DNA of 64,000 nucleotides from Streptomyces pseudovenezuelae (GTDB taxonomy: Bacteria; Actinomycetota; Actinomycetes; Streptomycetales; Streptomycetaceae), in contig NZ_KQ948146.1 of NCBI RefSeq assembly GCF_001513955.1, forward strand, positions 637,663-701,662, written 5' to 3'. A model generated the notes under the pieces. It saw only the letters and a program-made list of their open reading frames with translations. It was not told the origin of the DNA and did no database searches. Below, in pieces: positions 24,654 through 32,771 of this stretch (the stretch's first letter is position 1; each line of letters opens with the position of its first letter). The translations under genes were made by a program, and so were the position numbers.

Positions 24654-24986
24654 ATGACCGACGCTCTCGAACTCGACGCGTTGTGGGAGGACTTCCACCG
24701 CGCGGTGAACATGACCTCGCAGGAACTGGCCGCCTGGCTGCGGGTCAGCGAGGCCGACGAGTCCGCCGAGCCGCTGCCGGAACACGCGGGTGAGCCGACC
24801 GGGCAGCATGTCCTCGCGATCCTCCAGAAGCGGCGCACGGACCTGACCGACGACGACCTCGAGGTGATGTACGAGGTCGTGGACACCGTCAGCGCGGAGG
24901 CCGGCGCGGAGAAGGAACACGAGGCCGAGGAGACCCTGCGCAGGCATCGCCTGATGTCCGTCGGACACGATCCGCTGAGGCGATGA
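24654..24986 (+). CDS. DUF3140 protein
   Basis: 110 residues, acidic and helical. LWEDFHRAVNMTSQELAAWL followed by EHAGEPTGQHVLAILQKRRT and DDLEVMYEVVDTV is the DUF3140 pattern common in actinobacteria. Function unknown; relatives are often found near DNA-binding or stress genes. GAAAGG precedes the ATG by 7 nt. It ends in an ATGA overlap with the following HhH gene, so WhiB, dps, DUF3140 and the glycosylase form one likely transcription unit. Confidence 0.85.
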   Translation: MTDALELDALWEDFHRAVNMTSQELAAWLRVSEADESAEPLPEHAGEPTGQHVLAILQKRRTDLTDDDLEVMYEVVDTVSAEAGAEKEHEAEETLRRHRLMSVGHDPLRR

Positions 24987-25630
24987 CCAGGGCCGAGCGC
25001 GTCGTAGGGGAACTCGTCGGCGCGCACGGGCGGACCTACGCCGCGGAGGCGGGCATCACGCTGAAGGACACCCCGCAGCCCCTGTACCGGCTGCTGGTGC
25101 TGTCCCTTCTGCTCAGTGCCCGCATCCGCGGCTCCGTCGCGATCGCCACCGCGCGCGAACTGCACCGGGCGGGACTGCGCGACCCCGGCCGCATGGCCCG
25201 GGCCACCTGGCAGCAGCGGGTGGACGCGCTGGGCCGCGGCGGCTACCGGCGCTACGACGAACGCACGGCCACGCAACTCGGCCGGGGCGCCGAGCTGTTG
25301 ACCGAGCGGTGGGGCGGCGATCTGCGTCGGCTGCGCGCGGAGGCGGACGGCGACGTCGCCGAACTGCGGCGCCTGCTCCAGGAGTTCCCCGGCATCGGCC
25401 CGGCCGGCGCCGACATCTTCCTGCGCGAGGTGCAGGGCCTCTGGCCGGAGGTCGCGCCCTGGCTGGACGGCAGGACACTGGCCGGTGCCGAGCGGCTCGG
25501 CCTTCCGAAGGATCCCGACCGGCTGATCGAGCTGGCCGGAGATGTCCGACCGGACGTTCTGGCCGCCGCGTTGGTGCGTGCGGCGATCGACGACGAGGTG
25601 GCCGAAGACAGCCTCCGTCGCGCCGGGTGA
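24983..25630 (+). CDS. Helix-hairpin-helix DNA glycosylase-like protein (endonuclease III superfamily)
   Basis: 215 residues. The helix-hairpin-helix reads EFPGIGPAGADIF (about residues 133-145) and the catalytic-aspartate position of the GPD motif is in PWLDGRTL (near residue 157). The lysine that makes Nth a bifunctional lyase (GxGRKTA) is replaced by alanine. The C-terminal four-cysteine iron-sulfur loop of Nth is absent. It is therefore probably a monofunctional glycosylase or a non-catalytic relative. The link to dps suggests repair or protection of oxidised DNA, but the substrate is unknown. Confidence 0.75.
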   Translation: MTRAERVVGELVGAHGRTYAAEAGITLKDTPQPLYRLLVLSLLLSARIRGSVAIATARELHRAGLRDPGRMARATWQQRVDALGRGGYRRYDERTATQLGRGAELLTERWGGDLRRLRAEADGDVAELRRLLQEFPGIGPAGADIFLREVQGLWPEVAPWLDGRTLAGAERLGLPKDPDRLIELAGDVRPDVLAAALVRAAIDDEVAEDSLRRAG

Positions 25631-25674
25631 CATGGCACACTGCTCGCACATTCTGTCGAGCAGAGGAGCTTTGT

Positions 25675-26469
25675 GTGACCGGGACCGAGTCGGCCGGCCG
25701 GCGGATCGACACGAGCAGGCCGCATCCGGCCCGGGTGTACGACTGGTTCCTCGGCGGGAAGGACAACTACCCGGTCGACGAGGAGCTCGGACGGCAGATC
25801 ACCGCGCAGGGGGACGCTCCCCGGCAGGCGCGTGCCAACCGCCGGTTCATGGAGCGGGCCACCCGGGTCGTCGTACGGGAGGCGGGAATCCGCCAGTTCC
25901 TCGACATCGGCTCCGGCATCCCCACCGAGCCCAACCTCCACCAGATCGCCCAGTCCGCCGTACCGGACGCCCGGATCGTGTACGTCGACAACGACCCGAT
26001 CGTGCTGGCCCACGCGGCGGCCCTGCTGCACGGCACCCCGGAGGGGGCGACGCACTACCTCCAGGCGGACGCCCGCGAGCCGCGGAGAATCCTCCAGGGC
26101 GCCTCCGCCGTCCTCGACTTCGAGCAGCCCGTCGCGCTGTCGCTGGTCGCGCTGCTGCACTTCATCTCTGACGAGGACGGCGCCCAGGAGCTGGTGGACA
26201 CCCTGGTCGACGCGCTGGCACCGGGCAGTTGTCTGGTGCTGTCGGCGATGACGGCGGACTTCGATCCGGAGCGGGTACGCGCGGGTATCGCGGCATACAC
26301 GGCGAGCGGGGTCACCCTGGTGGCCCGCTCGCACGACGAGGTGAGCCGTCTCTTCAAGGGACTTGAGGTGCTGGAGCCGGGGATCGTGTCCCTGTCGCGG
26401 TGGCGTCCGGACGCACGCGAGGAGGGCGACGCCGTGTCGCTGTACGGGGCGGTCGGCATCAAGCGCTGA
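25675..26469 (+). CDS. SAM-dependent methyltransferase, Methyltransf_19 (DUF574) family, copy 1
   Basis: 264 residues from a GTG with GAGGAGC 5 nt upstream. It carries the family signatures RVYDWFLGGKDNYPVDEELG near the N-terminus, FLDIGSGIPT (SAM-binding loop), ARIVYVDNDPIVLAHAAALL, and the C-terminal WRPD element. This is a large actinobacterial family with unknown substrates, often present in many copies per genome. A paralogue with the same architecture is at 39530-40342. It stands 45 bp after the HhH gene and could belong to the same transcript. Confidence 0.88.
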   Translation: MTGTESAGRRIDTSRPHPARVYDWFLGGKDNYPVDEELGRQITAQGDAPRQARANRRFMERATRVVVREAGIRQFLDIGSGIPTEPNLHQIAQSAVPDARIVYVDNDPIVLAHAAALLHGTPEGATHYLQADAREPRRILQGASAVLDFEQPVALSLVALLHFISDEDGAQELVDTLVDALAPGSCLVLSAMTADFDPERVRAGIAAYTASGVTLVARSHDEVSRLFKGLEVLEPGIVSLSRWRPDAREEGDAVSLYGAVGIKR

Positions 26470-26485
26470 GCCCGCCGACCGGATC

Positions 26486-27175
26486 TCACCCCAGCAGCCA
26501 TCCGCCGTCCACGCTCAACTCCACCGCGTTGACCGAGCCGTTGCGCAGCAGGAAGTCCACGGCGTCCACCACGTCCGCCACGGTCGCGAGCCGTCCGGTC
26601 GGGGTCCTGGCCCGCAGTCCCGCCAGGACCTCCTCCGGCTTGGCCCGCCAGTAGGGGCTGTCCCCCACCACCCCGGGATGGATCGCGTTGACCCGGACGG
26701 GAGCGAGTTCGACGGCGAGGGAGTGCATCAGCCCGGTCACCCCGGCGTTCACGGTCGCCACCGTCGTCGCTCCCGGGTAGGGCCGCTCCTTGGCCTGTCC
26801 GCCGAACAGCACGATGGCGCTGTCGTCGCGCAGTCGGCTCTGCAGCGCGTGCACGACGGCGGTGTAGCCGACCAGCTTGAGGGTGACGAGGTGGACGGCG
26901 GCGTCGATGTCGTACGCGCTCACCCGGTTCTCGTCGCGGGAGATGCCCGCGATCACCAGGTGGTCGACGGTTCCCACGTCGCTCAGCGCGTCGACGATCC
27001 CCTTCGGGCGCGCGAGGTCCAGGGCGAGCCCCCGGGCGCCGATCTCCTTGGCGGCGGTGTCGGTGCGGTGGGCGTCCCGTCCGGTGATCACCACCTCGTC
27101 GCCACGCCCGGCACGCACCCGGGCGAACTCCCTGCCGATGCCCGAGGTTCCCCCGATCACCACCACGCCGCTCAT
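26486..27175 (-). CDS. SDR-family protein lacking the usual Tyr/Lys pair
   Basis: 229 residues. The Rossmann glycine motif GGTSGIG is intact at residues 8-14 and the downstream IHPGVV element is present. However the region where YxxxK should be (TTVATVNAGVTGL) places V at the tyrosine and N at the lysine position. It may be an atypical or inactive dehydrogenase, or bind NAD(P) as a sensor. It is the last gene of the minus-strand catabolic operon, overlapping the bicupin gene by 4 bp (ATGA). Confidence 0.78.
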   Translation of the reverse strand: MSGVVVIGGTSGIGREFARVRAGRGDEVVITGRDAHRTDTAAKEIGARGLALDLARPKGIVDALSDVGTVDHLVIAGISRDENRVSAYDIDAAVHLVTLKLVGYTAVVHALQSRLRDDSAIVLFGGQAKERPYPGATTVATVNAGVTGLMHSLAVELAPVRVNAIHPGVVGDSPYWRAKPEEVLAGLRARTPTGRLATVADVVDAVDFLLRNGSVNAVELSVDGGWLLG

Positions 27176-28044
27176 CGGTCAGCCTCCCTCAGGTAGTCCC
27201 AGTCCCGTGTGAAGCGGTAGGAGTGCCGCACCGGCGGCTGCGGCGCCTGTGTCTCCAGCCAACGCAGCGGCCCCTCACCGGCGTTGGAGAAGCCGTGCAC
27301 ACAACCGGCCCCCGCCCAGGCGCAGTCGCCCGGACCGAGCCGGTACGCCGAACCGTCGAAGACCGCGTCCACCTCGCCCTGGAGGAACAGGTACGTCTCC
27401 TCGAAGGGGTGGTCGTGCGTGCCCGCGACGCCGTCGGGCGCGTACTGCACCATGAACATCGTCGAGGCCACCGCGCCCAGGTCGCTGTCGACCATCATCT
27501 TCACGGTGATCCCGCTGTAGACGAGCAGCGCGGTCCGCATGCTCGCCGACACCGCGAGCAGGTCCTGGGACTGCTTGCCGGGGTCCATCTGGGCGGGTTC
27601 GAAGTGCCCGAAGGAGCGGGTGCGCGGGTCGCGGACGTCGATACGGACGGGCGGGCGCACCGGCCACGGGGAGACCGTCTGGGTGTCGTACCCGTACCGG
27701 GCCCGCGGCACGGGTGCGAGCAGGTCCGCCCAGCGGGCGACGCCGTCCCCGGTACCGCGCCAGGCGTGCGGGACGCCGGCGGGCAGGAGGCCGTAGTCGC
27801 CCTCCTCCAGCAGATACGAGCCCTCGGGCACGTCGAGGATCACGGTCCCGTCGAGGAGGTGGAAGCTCTCCTCGTACGAGTGGACATGAGCCGCCACGCT
27901 CCCGTCGGGGCGCAGCTCGCACACCCCGAAACCGGTGTGCGAGCTGCCGTCGGCCTCGCCGACCAACTCGCTCCGCCGGTAGCCGTGTTCGTCGTACGAC
28001 GGCTCGGGGAGGTCGGTGGCCCGGCGCACCAGGTGTCGCGTCAC
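27172..28044 (-). CDS. Bicupin protein
   Basis: 290 residues with two cupin barrels. The first has the metal motif HVHSYEESFHLLDG (near residue 53) and HAWRG, the second GTHDHPFEETYLFLQG (near residue 208) and a later VHGFSNAGEG. Both keep the H-x-H...E...H metal ligands, so both may bind metal. Arrangement and length resemble ureidoglycine aminohydrolase-like and dioxygenase-like bicupins; I cannot choose between them. The GTG start overlaps the amidohydrolase stop as GTGA. Confidence 0.8.
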   Translation of the reverse strand: MTRHLVRRATDLPEPSYDEHGYRRSELVGEADGSSHTGFGVCELRPDGSVAAHVHSYEESFHLLDGTVILDVPEGSYLLEEGDYGLLPAGVPHAWRGTGDGVARWADLLAPVPRARYGYDTQTVSPWPVRPPVRIDVRDPRTRSFGHFEPAQMDPGKQSQDLLAVSASMRTALLVYSGITVKMMVDSDLGAVASTMFMVQYAPDGVAGTHDHPFEETYLFLQGEVDAVFDGSAYRLGPGDCAWAGAGCVHGFSNAGEGPLRWLETQAPQPPVRHSYRFTRDWDYLREADR

Positions 28045-29387
28045 GCCCGGGCCTCCTTCGCGGCCAGCAGCCGGTCGCGGGACTCCTCGACCAGGCGCCG
28101 GGCACGCGCCACGTCGGCCGTGAGCCTGCCGTCACGCTTGCGGACGACGCCGTCGACGAGGACCGTCTCCACGTTGGACACGTCGGCGCTGAGGGCCACC
28201 GCGGCGGCGGCGTCATGAACGGGAGCCACGTTCAGGGCGGTTGCGTCGATCGCGACGACGTCCGCGCGCTTGCCCGGCGTGAGCGATCCGGTGCGGTCCT
28301 CCAGGCCGGCGACATGGGCGCCGTTGCGGGTGGCGATCTCCAGCATCTGACGTGCCGTCAACATGGTGTCGGGGACCGGGACGTCGGCCTGCCAGCTGGC
28401 CGCGTTGACCCGGGCGCGCTCGGCTCCGAAGGCCGCGCGGATCTGGGTGAACATGTCGCCGGGCACGGTGGTGACGACGTCGATGCTCAGGGAGGGGCGC
28501 AGGCCGTGCTCGATCGCCTTCATCACCGGCGGCCAGCCGTGCCCCATCTGCGTCTCGACCTGCGGCGCGATGGAGACCGTACCGCCGCTGTCGGCGACCA
28601 GCCGCCACTCCTCCTCGCTGAAGTAGCAGCAGTGGACGTAGGTGGTGTCCGGGCCGAGCAGTCCGAGGTCGTGGAGCTGCTTGACCATGCCGAAGCGGCC
28701 GGCGAGGCGTCCCATGGCCACGTGCACGGTGATCGGGATGTCGAGCTCGCGGGCCAGGGCCCACTCGGAGGTGACGACGTCGTTGACGCAGAAGCCGGGG
28801 CCGCGGGTGGCGAGGCCCAGGGTGAGCAGGCCGGTGTCGGCGGAGAAGTACTCGCTGCGGATCCGGCGTACGTCGTCGCCCGGGATCGCGATCTTGCTCT
28901 CGAACCAGTAGTCGGCGAGCGAGGTGTTGGCGCTGCCGTACGCGTACTGGGCGCGGATGCCGGTCTCCGCGAGGGCCCGGATCGCCGCGTCCGGATGCTC
29001 GGGCGTGTTGTTGATGTGGGACCAGTCGACGAGTGTGGTGATACCGGCGTTGAGGCACTCCAGGGCGCCCGCGAGGTTGGCCGCGTACACGTCCTCGGGG
29101 GTGTAGAGGGGTGCGAAGGTGTCGAGGATGTCGACGAAGTAGTCGTCGAGGGTGGCGTCGGGCGCCACGTTCCGGATCGACGCCTCCCAGGTGTGGCGGT
29201 GGGTGTCGACGAAGCCGGGGATCACGATGCGGCCGCTCATGTCGAGGACCTCGGCGTCCGCGCCGATCTCGCGGTCCACGGCCGCGATCCTCCCGTCCTC
29301 GATGAGGACGTCCCCCCTCGGCCGGTCCCCGATGGCGGGGTCCATGGAGAGCACGTGTCCGGCACGAAGGAGTATCCGATGGGTCAT
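28041..29387 (-). CDS. Amidohydrolase (SsnA/AtzB-like deaminase group)
   Basis: 448 residues. Metal-dependent TIM barrel with the FVDTHRHTWE motif (HxH, near residue 60), IPITVHVAMG (third His), YVHCCYFSEEE (fourth His) and SIDVVTTVPGD (catalytic Asp). The beta-sandwich ends are present (LIEDGRIAAVD at the start, VETVLVDGVVRKRDG at the end). The nearest groups are cytosine/guanine/aminotriazine deaminases and related hydrolases (COG0402). It probably deaminates or hydrolyses a nitrogenous ring compound whose identity is unknown. Middle gene of the operon. Confidence 0.85.
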   Translation of the reverse strand: MTHRILLRAGHVLSMDPAIGDRPRGDVLIEDGRIAAVDREIGADAEVLDMSGRIVIPGFVDTHRHTWEASIRNVAPDATLDDYFVDILDTFAPLYTPEDVYAANLAGALECLNAGITTLVDWSHINNTPEHPDAAIRALAETGIRAQYAYGSANTSLADYWFESKIAIPGDDVRRIRSEYFSADTGLLTLGLATRGPGFCVNDVVTSEWALARELDIPITVHVAMGRLAGRFGMVKQLHDLGLLGPDTTYVHCCYFSEEEWRLVADSGGTVSIAPQVETQMGHGWPPVMKAIEHGLRPSLSIDVVTTVPGDMFTQIRAAFGAERARVNAASWQADVPVPDTMLTARQMLEIATRNGAHVAGLEDRTGSLTPGKRADVVAIDATALNVAPVHDAAAAVALSADVSNVETVLVDGVVRKRDGRLTADVARARRLVEESRDRLLAAKEARA

Positions 29388-29409
29388 CGCGCTTCCTCCT
29401 CAGGGGTGT

Positions 29410-30390
29410 TCAGTACGCGGCCAGGCTCCTGACGGCCGCCACGACTTTGTCGACGGTGGGAATGACCTGTTCCTCCAGCGCGTCCGCGAACGGCAGCGGC
29501 ACGCACTCCCCGGCCACCCGCCGCACCGGCGCGTCCAGCAGCCCGAACCCCTCGTCGGCGACGACGGAGACCAGGGTCGCGCCCCAGCCGCCCTGGTACG
29601 GGTTCTCCTCGACGGTCACCAGCCGGGAGGTACGGCCGAGGGAGGCGAGCACGGTGGCCATGTCGAGGGGCACCAGGCAGCGCAGGTCGACGACCTCGAC
29701 GCCGATGCCGTCCGCGGCGAGCCGCTCCGCTGCCGTGAGCGCGACCGGCACCATCGAGGCGAGCGCCACCAGCGTCACGTCGGCGCCCTCACGCACGACG
29801 GCGGCGCGCCCCAGCTCGACCACGTGGTCCGGCGGCGGAGGTGGCCCCTTGGTCGCCAGCAGCCCCTTGTGCTCGAAGAACACGACCGGGTCGTCGCTGC
29901 GGATCGCCGCCGCCATCATCCCGATGACGTCGGCGGGGGTGGAGGGTGCCGCGATCTTCAGCCCGGGGACGGTCAGGGCCCAGTTCTCGGTGGCCTGCGA
30001 GTGCTGGGCGCCGAATCCGAGCCCGCCGCCGTTGGCGGTGCGCACGACGAGGGGCACGGTGACCTGACCACCCGTCATGTACCGCACCTTGGGTATCTCG
30101 TTGGCGAGGTAGTCCCAGCAACAGGCCAGGAAGTCGGAGAACATGATCTCCGCGACGGGCCGCATCCCGGTCATCGCCGCGCCCATCGCCGCGCCCACGA
30201 TGGCCTGTTCGGAGATCGGGGTGTCCCACACCCGCTCGGACCCGAACTCCTTGTGCAGTCCGGCGGTCGTCTTGAACACCCCTCCTGCCTCGCCGATGTC
30301 CTCCCCCAGGCAGACCACGGACGGATCGCGTCGCATCTCCCGCGCGATGCCCTCGGCGACCGCCTCCCGGTACGTGATCACGTCCGCCAT
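29410..30390 (-). CDS. Thiamine-dependent 2-oxoacid/acetoin dehydrogenase E1, beta subunit
   Basis: 326 residues from the ATG at 30390, which follows GGAGGTGCGGC. It is the beta half of an alpha2beta2 E1: ITYREAVAEGIAREM, GLHKEFGSERVWDTPISEQA, QATENWAL, and a C-terminal transketolase-C domain with LVTVEENPYQGGWGATLVS. It pairs with the alpha gene upstream, which overlaps it by 13 bp. No E2 or E3 gene is nearby, so the pair either borrows these from elsewhere or works as an oxidoreductase or decarboxylase on its own. Acetoin dehydrogenase-like (AcoB) is the closest resemblance. Confidence 0.87.
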   Translation of the reverse strand: MADVITYREAVAEGIAREMRRDPSVVCLGEDIGEAGGVFKTTAGLHKEFGSERVWDTPISEQAIVGAAMGAAMTGMRPVAEIMFSDFLACCWDYLANEIPKVRYMTGGQVTVPLVVRTANGGGLGFGAQHSQATENWALTVPGLKIAAPSTPADVIGMMAAAIRSDDPVVFFEHKGLLATKGPPPPPDHVVELGRAAVVREGADVTLVALASMVPVALTAAERLAADGIGVEVVDLRCLVPLDMATVLASLGRTSRLVTVEENPYQGGWGATLVSVVADEGFGLLDAPVRRVAGECVPLPFADALEEQVIPTVDKVVAAVRSLAAY

Positions 30391-31355
30391 GCCGCACCTC
30401 CGTCGGCCCACACGTCGGTGAAGGCCTCACGGGGATCGGGCGACGGCGCGTTCCGCGCGGCCTCGACCGCCCGCTGTACGACGGTCCGCGCGCGGTCGTC
30501 GGCCTCGGCGACCGTCTCCTCGGGCACCCCGGCCTCGACGAGCCGCCCGCGTGCGATGTCCAACGGGTCGTGCTTGAGCCAGCGTTCGACCTCCTCGGCC
30601 GGCCGGTACGTCGCCGGGTCGGTGCGGCTGTGCCCGAAGTGGCGGTAGGTCTCGGCCTCCAGCAGGGCGGGCCCCTCTCCGGCACGGGCCCGCCGCGCCA
30701 GCCGGGCCACGGTCTCCAGTACGGAGACGACGTCGTTGCCGTCGACGACCTCGCCGGGGATGCCGTAGGCGGAAGCCCGGTCGGCGGCCGGCCGGGGCAC
30801 CGCGGTGACGTCGGCGATCGGCGTGTACTCCATGTACAGGTTGTTCTCGCAGACGAACAGCACAGGCAGCTTCCACACGGCGGCCAGGTTCAACGCCTCG
30901 TGGAAGGCGCCGATGTTGGTGGCGCCGTCCCCGAAGAAGGCGACCGCGAGCTGCCCGGTGCCGCGCAGCTTCGCCGACCAGGCGGCGCCGACCGCCATCG
31001 GGAGGTGGGCTCCGACGATGGCGTAGGAGCCGAGCATGTTGGTGGCCGCCTTGGTGAGGTGCATCGAGCCGCCCTTGGCCCCGCACAACCCCGTCGCCCT
31101 GCTCATGAGTTCGGCGAGGCACTCCTCGGGGGTGGCACCCCGGGCCAGCGCGTGGTGGTGGCCGCGATAGGTGGCGAAGACGTAGTCGTCGTCGCGCAGC
31201 GCGGCGCTCGCTCCGACGGCGATCGCCTCGTGGCCGGCGGCGAGGTGGGTGGTGCCCTTGACGAGGCCCTGGAGGAAAAGGTCGTGGGCGGCCTTCTCGG
31301 TACGGCGGATGAGGGCCATCTGCTCGTACAGGGCGAGGAGTTCACCGGTGTCCAT
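30378..31355 (-). CDS. Thiamine-dependent 2-oxoacid/acetoin dehydrogenase E1, alpha subunit
   Basis: 325 residues. The thiamine-diphosphate motif is GDGATNIGAFHEALNLAAVW (about residues 143-162) followed by VLFVCENNLY. Other family elements are GLVKGTTHLAAGHEAIAVG, YRGHHHALARG, GAKGGSMHL and YRHFGHSRTDPATYR. The size and HLAAGHEA motif match AcoA/PdhA-type subunits. It shares 14 bp with the end of the M24 gene, and the beta subunit follows. The substrate is presumably a keto acid or acyloin produced by the other operon enzymes. Confidence 0.88.
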   Translation of the reverse strand: MDTGELLALYEQMALIRRTEKAAHDLFLQGLVKGTTHLAAGHEAIAVGASAALRDDDYVFATYRGHHHALARGATPEECLAELMSRATGLCGAKGGSMHLTKAATNMLGSYAIVGAHLPMAVGAAWSAKLRGTGQLAVAFFGDGATNIGAFHEALNLAAVWKLPVLFVCENNLYMEYTPIADVTAVPRPAADRASAYGIPGEVVDGNDVVSVLETVARLARRARAGEGPALLEAETYRHFGHSRTDPATYRPAEEVERWLKHDPLDIARGRLVEAGVPEETVAEADDRARTVVQRAVEAARNAPSPDPREAFTDVWADGGAAWRT

Positions 31356-32700
31356 CGCCGCTCCCCCGGTGTCCGTCCGCGGTCCCGGTGTTCAGGTGGG
31401 ACTGTGCCTCCCGGGCGGTGTTGAGCTCGCCGCCCACCGTCCAGTACTTGCGGCCCGCGACCAGGAGTTCCTCGGCGGGGAACTTGGTGATGACCTCGCA
31501 GCCGTCGGCGGTGACGACCAGTTCCTCCTCGATCCGGGCGGCGGACCAGCCGTCGGCGGCGGGCCAGTAGGTCTCCAGGGCGAACACCATGCCCTCTTCG
31601 AGGACTTCGGGGTGGTCGAGGGAGACCAGGCGGCTGAAGATGGGCTTCTCCCAGATCGACAGGCCCACGCCGTGGCCGTACTGGAGAGCGAAGGCGGCGG
31701 TCTCGTCGGCGAAGCCGAACTCCTGCGCGCGCGGCCACACCTGGACGATGTCGGCGGTGGTGGCGCCCGGCCGCACAAGGGCGATCGCCTGGTCCATGTA
31801 CTCGCGGCAGCGCACATAGGCGTCCCGTTGGGCGCGGGAGGCGCTGCCGACGGCGAAGGTGCGGTAGTAGCAGGTGCGGTAGCCGAGATGGCTGTGCAGG
31901 ATGTCGAAGAAGGCGGGGTCGCCGGGGCGGATCAGGCGGTCGCTGTAGACATGCGGGTGAGGTGAACAGCGTTCGCCCGAGATGGCGTTGACGCCTTCGA
32001 CGTACTCGCTGCCGAGGTCGTAGAGGACCTTGCTGACCAGTCCGACGCACTCGTTCTCGCGGACGCCGGGGCGGAGGTGGGCGTAGAGCTCCTCGTAGGC
32101 CGCGTCGACCATCGCGCAGGCCTGGGCGAGCAGGGAGATCTCGTCGCCGGTCTTGACGCGGCGGGCCTCCAGGAAGACCTGCTGGCCGTCGACCACGTCG
32201 ATGCCCTCGACGCGCAGGGCGGCGAGGACGGGCATCTCGGCGACGTCGATGCCGAGCGGTTCGCCGGCGAGGCCGTGCGCGCGCAGTTCGGCGGCGATCT
32301 TCGCGGCGACGTCCTCGGCGATCCCGGCGTCCGGGTGGAAGGCGCCGCGCAGGGTGGAGATGCCGGCGCGGGCTCCGGTGGGCGGGCCTTCCTTGCCGTC
32401 GCTGTAGTCGAGCCACGGGTTGTAGAGCTGGTGGTGGCGGGCCGCGGAGCCGAAGTCCCAGACGATCGGTTCGCCGCCGCGGACCAGCAGGGCGAAGCGG
32501 ATCAGCTTGTCCATCGCCCAGGTACCGATGTGCGTGGCGGTCATGTAGCGGATGTTGGCGAAGTCGAAGCTGAGCACGGCGCCCAGTTCGGAGCGGTTCA
32601 GTGTGTCGTGGAGCCGGGCCAGGCGCTGTCGGCGCAGCCGGTCCAGGTCCACTCGCGCTTCCCAGTCGACGGCGTTGGGGCCGTAAGTGCGGATCGCCAT
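31342..32700 (-). CDS. M24 (creatinase/aminopeptidase P fold) protein with altered metal site
   Basis: 452 residues from the ATG at 32700. An ATG at 32718 would lie upstream of the predicted transcription start. The C-terminal pita-bread domain retains FFDILHSHLGYRTCYYRTF, YGHGVGLSIWE, LEEGMVFALETYWP and RIEEELVVT. Compared with aminopeptidase P, the second metal aspartate is a cysteine and the second conserved histidine (xxHE) is a tryptophan. It may therefore act like creatinase, without the usual dinuclear metal, on a small amidine or amide. First enzyme gene of the operon. Confidence 0.82.
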   Translation of the reverse strand: MAIRTYGPNAVDWEARVDLDRLRRQRLARLHDTLNRSELGAVLSFDFANIRYMTATHIGTWAMDKLIRFALLVRGGEPIVWDFGSAARHHQLYNPWLDYSDGKEGPPTGARAGISTLRGAFHPDAGIAEDVAAKIAAELRAHGLAGEPLGIDVAEMPVLAALRVEGIDVVDGQQVFLEARRVKTGDEISLLAQACAMVDAAYEELYAHLRPGVRENECVGLVSKVLYDLGSEYVEGVNAISGERCSPHPHVYSDRLIRPGDPAFFDILHSHLGYRTCYYRTFAVGSASRAQRDAYVRCREYMDQAIALVRPGATTADIVQVWPRAQEFGFADETAAFALQYGHGVGLSIWEKPIFSRLVSLDHPEVLEEGMVFALETYWPAADGWSAARIEEELVVTADGCEVITKFPAEELLVAGRKYWTVGGELNTAREAQSHLNTGTADGHRGSGDGHR

Positions 32701-32720
32701 CGCGACCACCCCCACCATCG

Positions 32721-32757
32721 AGTCAACGACCGTCCACGGGGAGTGTCAAGTGACACT
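32721..32757 (-). promoter_or_regulatory. Operon promoter with perfect palindromic operator
   Basis: On the minus strand TTGACA (-35, 32744-32749), a 17-bp spacer and TTGACT (-10, 32721-32726) precede the ATG at 32700 by the distance expected for a very short leader. The perfect palindrome AGTGTCA-AG-TGACACT (32742-32757) covers the -35. The adjacent XRE-cupin protein is the obvious candidate to bind it. Confidence 0.72.
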
Positions 32758-32771
32758 GAACGTTTTGGCTG

